This document shows positions 59,571-64,000 of a stretch of DNA of 64,000 nt, one piece after another (position 1 is the stretch's first letter; every line of letters begins with the position of its first letter). This DNA comes from Zizania palustris (Eukaryota; Streptophyta; Magnoliopsida; Poales; Poaceae): positions 66,722,330 through 66,786,329 of the forward strand of contig JAAALK010000079.1 in NCBI GenBank assembly GCA_019279435.1, read 5' to 3'. The notes under the pieces were generated by a model. It searched no databases. It was not told the origin of the DNA and was given only the letters and a program-made list of their open reading frames with translations. The position numbers and the translations under genes are program-made.

Positions 59571-61448
59571 ATGACTCATATAATAAGAAAATAAAAAATA
59601 TATTAAAGAAAAAGCTAATAGTTAGCTCGGGTATCTATCGAGACGTCCATTTATAATTGTTGTAGGAGTTGGGCTACTCTGGGATCCTTTGAGCATTTTG
59701 GATGGAGACGGTTGCTTGTAGAAGCGGAAACGCGCTAGATTATTAGAACTAGAAATCATCTATCCTTCATTAATGCTAATCGATCGTACGTTGGGCGTTT
59801 TAAACTGGCCCCACACGGTCGATGAATCCCCGCTCCTTGCACCTTTTCTATCGATAACCGTTGGCGCAAACGATTACGTTAACGGGTTTAGAATAAACTC
59901 GAAGGGTTGATTGCTCCAAGTGATTGACTGCGGACTGATTCTGGCCACCCCGAAAGATAATAACATTGATTATTTCGAAGTATTTCTGTTTGTGTTAGTA
60001 TTCGATGTTTCTTCTACGGTAGAAAGGAGGGGGTATTTATAGACATAGATACAATAGAAAAAAACTATCATGTCCTCTGGTGACAACCGTCATAGCGGAC
60101 ATTGTACTCGGGGCTTTATAAGGTCAAAAATATCATACGCCGTGTGAACACTTAGATAAAGCAGATGTCTTGTCTTTTATGGCGGTACTCCTTCGTAGGA
60201 GGCTTCGGGAATACTTTGGTGACGAGACTCATGCAAAGGTTATATGCTTCAGATGCAAAATCCACTCCGAGTTTACGCGCAAGCTTCTAACCTGGTATGG
60301 GGCTTCGAATTCCTCCACTCAAAGCACGGTGGACCTTCGGAATATACCTTCGGAGCATCAGGTCTTGATGGGACAATAGGCTAGCTACCACACTGTTATT
60401 GCTCTTACATAATTTATATAATAGTAACAAAATTTGATGATTTATCTATGTATTCTAGAAAACACAAGAAATCAGACAACATTTCATTTAGTGAAAAATG
60501 TTTTATTACTTGATAAAAAAAATTTAAACAGATGCAATTTTTGAGGAACTTTTTGCAACACCGAACAACCATTGTATCCAACATATTTCGGTTATTGAAA
60601 CTCAATGTTTCGTCCACGAGAGCGAAAAATTTCAAATTCTATTTGATCATTGTTTATTTTATTGAAATATTTCTAATTAAGTGATAAAATATGTTTACTA
60701 GAGTTTTTTTAATTCCTAGACGTTTGTACGCTTTTTTTAAGAATACCACCTGAACCCAATTTTATTTGAATGTCATGGATGTGTCGAACATGTGATACAA
60801 GAACTTTCCAGAAGATTACCTATCTTGATACTACTCTTGTTCTAAGGACATGTACAGCCCACAGACAACTATTGTCTACAAAATTTTGAAATTTACAATA
60901 TAGATAATTAAATTAACAACAAGTACAACCTATCTATTTAGTTGTCTACAAAGTATTTAATATTTTTAGTTAATTTATGCAATTTTTAAATGTGAGCTGA
61001 GTATGTTATTTTTTTCGCATGGAAACACACGCGCACCGGCGCGTGAAGAGACAGCCTTACTCTTTTTCTTCCTTTCCCACAGTTAGCAAACTAAGGTTGT
61101 TTTTGCAAAATTTACATGTTGCAGACAGCATGAAATGGAACGTCGTGCCTTAAGGATTTAGTGTCAGCTAACTCACGTTAGCATGTTTGTAGTCTAATCT
61201 TTTTCTAATAGTAATCGTTGGTTACTCATTGGTTATCTTTTTTTTAAAAAAAAAACTCGCTTTACTGATGGTGTGTTGCCATGACAGCGTGTTTTCATTT
61301 CCACTCTTTTCGCGTTGAAAGATGTGTCCTGAATCGTGATGCCCTCGGCTTTGCATGTTTCTTGTGGGGATTGGAGTCTGCGTTACTGGATATCTCCTGT
61401 AAAAAGGTTGCCCGTCTCTGCCTAACCTCCTATCCTGTTCTCTCCGGT
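59571..61448. other. Intergenic, possible worn retrotransposon DNA
   Basis: Mixed composition. The part from about 59640 to 60380 has short open frames (for example 60170-60379) and resembles worn LTR-type filler, but no LTR pair, primer site or polymerase motif was found. The rest is AT-rich with no gene seen. Confidence 0.3.
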
Positions 61449-61884
61449 CATTTAGTTCGAAAATAAAGTGAGATAGGACGATTTTGTTCTAATTTTTTGA
61501 ATGATATCGTTTCATCTCGTGTTTGGTTATGAGGAATGAGAATGTTCTAGTTTTATGTTTGATTGGTGGGTTGAGAGAAACAGAACTTTGCTCCAAAATC
61601 TTCGTCCCGCACCGAAACACCTTTGGCCCGTTTCAAAATCTTCGGCCCATCTCTAAAACCTCCATATCGGAACCTCCGGTCCATCATGAAACCTCTAGCC
61701 GGATCTCAGAGCCTCCGAACATGAGGTGGGACGAATTCATCCCTCCATTTTTGGTGGACGGGTTCGTCCTGAATATTTGAGGAATATTCTTTGGTGAGAC
61801 GACTCCGTACTACCTGACTCCAAACCAAAACAGTAAAAAACGAGACCGTCCTGTCCCATCCCACCTCGTTTCTCGAACTAAATG
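61449..61884. mobile_element. TIR element, ~436 bp
   Basis: The left end CATTTAGTTCGAAAATAAAG and the complement of the right end, CATTTAGTTCGAGAAACGAG, continue as matching AGTGAGATAGGAC / GTGGGATGGGAC arms. Pyrimidine-rich repeats (AACCTCC, AAATCTTCGGCCC) fill the core. No coding capacity; target duplication not fixed. Confidence 0.6.
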
Positions 61885-63295
61885 CTAATTAGTGTTTCTT
61901 CTGGCGTGGTGTAATGTAATGGCAGTCCTGATACTAAACACCATAGTTTTTATGTCATATACAAGCTAATCTTTTAGATGCAACTATCTTAATATTTAAT
62001 ATGGTAGTTTAGTATCCCAATTCTCTTATCAAAGTTTGGATGCCACCTAGAAACGTCTTATATCTACTCATTTTAATATACTTTCGTATAATCCTTTACT
62101 AGACCTAATTTATTATCATATGATTTCTTGATTTATGAGCCACAAAGTTATAAATATTTTTTTGGCAAAACTGAATACAAAAAATGGATTTTTATCGGAG
62201 AAAATTCCTCACTTACCATTATAACTTTAAAAATTTATAAAATATCAGTTGCATATTGTAAAACTATAAAAATTATAACGACGCATAGGATAAAGTAAGA
62301 CGAGATATTTAATTATTTGTCATTTTAACGGATGAGCGACAACAAATTAGTGACAACAAATTTATCACTCCGAGTCATTGACATGAGTCCGTTAATGAAA
62401 AGAAAAAATTAACAAATAGTTAAATTATGGGAAGTATCTTCGTTCCTATTCTGCAGCTGGCGAGTCGTCGGCAGAACAGTAGAATCCGACGGCGATGTGG
62501 GCCCACAAGGAGCCATGTTCTTGCCGGCGTTAGACGACGAATGGTCGAGCAACTCGATGGTGGGGGTAGATTCCTGGTTAAACCAAACTTTAGCGCAAAA
62601 TATTTTTAAATTATTTTTTTTAGTTTTTTACGGTTGTAACTATTTTTAAAATTTGAATATGAAACAAAAATTTAAATTATATACTCAGTTTGTGAGAATC
62701 TATAGCTACAAAATCTAAAAATAAACTAAAATTCAAAAACTAAAAAACATTAATTTCTTTGAATTCTTACCGGCCAAATACTTAGATCATCCAATTATTC
62801 AAACCAGACAATTAAATTAATACTCAAACTAATTAGCTAAAAAATCCAGCACAAATAAACAAGTCCTTGTATAATTTTAGAAGTCTAAAAAGCAAAGTTA
62901 AAAATAGAAAAACAATAAAACTCCTAGATTATTTCTGAAATTTAAATTTAACAACGAATTCAACGTAGGCGAACAAATCGTCGTAAAAGGTAGGCTACCG
63001 AGTACGGAAATCCAGCGGCCCGCCATTTCCGCTCGTTGCACTCCGCTACTGACAGGTGGTCCCCGCACAAAACCATGGCCCACCTGCAGCGAAGCCGCGT
63101 GACGCCGTCGCCCCTAATTAATACCCGCCTCCTTCGTCGTCACCGGCCAGCTGCGCGTGTCGACTGCCGAGTGCCGAGTCCCGGCCTCTGCCACGCCTCG
63201 CTTCCGCCGCTTGCTTGCAGGAGAAATCCCCTTCCGAAGCAGCAGCGCGGAGAGCCGGAGAAGGAAGGCGGATCAGGTGGAGGATCTGCGCAAAG
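61885..63295. other. Intergenic and promoter of the DUF569 gene
   Basis: AT-rich to about 62990, then GC-rich leader. A CTAATTAATACCCG motif near 63113 could act as a weak TATA element. No other gene seen. Confidence 0.4.
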
Positions 63296-64000
63296 ATGGA
63301 GCTGTTCGAGCGGGCGAAGGTGGTGCGGCTGAAGAGTCACCACGACAAGTTCCTGTACGCTGACGAGGACGAGGTGCACGTCACGCAGGACCGGAACGGC
63401 GCGTCGCCGAACGCGCGGTGGACGGTGGAGCGGGTTCCGCACTCGCCGGGGGTGGTGAGGTTCCGTGGCCACTACGGCCACTACCTCTCCGCGTCCAACG
63501 AGCCGTTCCTGCTCGGCATGACGGGGCGCAAGGTGCTGCAGGCGGCGCCGCCGTCCCAGGGGGGCATCGCCATCTCGTCGGTCGAGTGGGAGCCTGCCAA
63601 GGATGGATTCCAGGTGAGGCTGAAGACTCGCCACGGGCACTTCCTCCGAGCAAACGGAGGCCTCCCGCCGTGGCGGAACTCGGTCACGCACGACGTGCCG
63701 CACCGCACCGCCACGCAGGACTGGGTGCTCTGGGACGTCGAGATCGTGCAGTTGCTCACGCCCGGGCCCGAGCACGCTGTCTCCTCGCCCGCCGCAGCCA
63801 TGTCCGCGCCGGCATCGCCACCCCCGCCTGAACTTAAGAAGCCGCCGCCGCCGCCCGCGGCGCACCACCGTCCCACCAAGTCGTACACCCCGAAGCCGCC
63901 ACCTCCGCTGGAGGACGACGCGCCACCGAAGCCAGCGCCTGCGCCTGCGCCCTCCAGACTCGAGGTTTGTCATGTGACCGACCAATCCCCTTGCGTTCCA
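63296..64000 (+). CDS. DUF569 domain protein (fascin-like beta-trefoil), cut by window end
   Basis: The visible part opens MELFERAKVVRLKSHHDKFL and reads YADEDEVHVTQDRNGASPNARW, GHYLSASNEPFLLGMTGRKV and RTATQDWVLWDVEIVQ. These are the hallmarks of the plant DUF569 family, whose members have a fascin/actin-crosslinking-like trefoil fold and no settled function. The domain covers about residues 1-145. A Pro-rich linker follows (PPPPELKKPPPPP, PKPAPAPAP). A donor-like GAG/GTTTGT at 63964 suggests an intron starts there; family members often carry a second DUF569 copy beyond such a linker. The start is the first ATG after a GC-rich leader. The end lies outside the window. Confidence 0.88.
   Translation, partial: MELFERAKVVRLKSHHDKFLYADEDEVHVTQDRNGASPNARWTVERVPHSPGVVRFRGHYGHYLSASNEPFLLGMTGRKVLQAAPPSQGGIAISSVEWEPAKDGFQVRLKTRHGHFLRANGGLPPWRNSVTHDVPHRTATQDWVLWDVEIVQLLTPGPEHAVSSPAAAMSAPASPPPPELKKPPPPPAAHHRPTKSYTPKPPPPLEDDAPPKPAPAPAPSRLEVCHVTDQSPCVP

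Overview
This is nuclear DNA from a grass (Poaceae), most likely a rice relative. The evidence is intron-rich genes with GC-rich first exons, AT-rich intergenic DNA packed with small inverted-repeat transposons of types common in rice, and plant-specific protein families. The species call is inference; the window holds no marker that fixes it.

Layout. (1) 1-7 kb, plus strand: an RTE1-homolog gene with three one-base lesions, then a complete BAH-PHD histone reader of the SHL/EBS type. (2) 7-13 kb: gene-free DNA with at least three MITEs. (3) 13.2-15.1 kb, plus: an intronless nodulin-like/NFD4-like MFS transporter. (4) 16.7-22.3 kb, plus: 13-exon cactin, with one apparent C missing in exon 8. 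(5) 24.5-26.2 kb, minus: a three-exon h-type thioredoxin. (6) 28.5-38.3 kb, minus: a seven-exon microspherule-type FHA-domain gene. One intron carries a 2.5-kb tandem LTR array (LTR-internal-LTR-internal-LTR) flanked by a single 5-bp target duplication; its 3-kb first intron is a transposon trap. (7) 39-42 kb: a decayed hAT-type transposase and a dioxygenase gene scrap. (8) 42.7-52.7 kb, plus: complete 22-exon VPS35 with one GC-AG intron; a hAT MITE and a Pack-MULE-like element sit in two introns. (9) 54.6-57.4 kb, minus: chloroplast FAD synthetase (RibF type). (10) 57.5-63 kb: repeat-rich, with a TIR element carrying a 42-bp minisatellite and a palindromic MITE cluster in TA tracts. (11) 63.3 kb to the edge, plus: a DUF569 gene cut by the window end.

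The genes are independent housekeeping or regulatory genes: chromatin reading, splicing or signalling, redox, retromer sorting and flavin synthesis. They form no operon or cluster. Exon models were built by hand from GT/GC-AG borders and reading-phase bookkeeping. For VPS35, the FHA gene, SHL, the thioredoxin and FAD synthetase, the exons sum to exact multiples of three. Cactin sums to one base short. The RTE1 homolog falls three short.

The most notable observations are the tandem LTR array with its single target duplication, the hAT MITE family built from CGCCTAGGCG palindromes, and the recurrent one-base losses, most of them in homopolymers.
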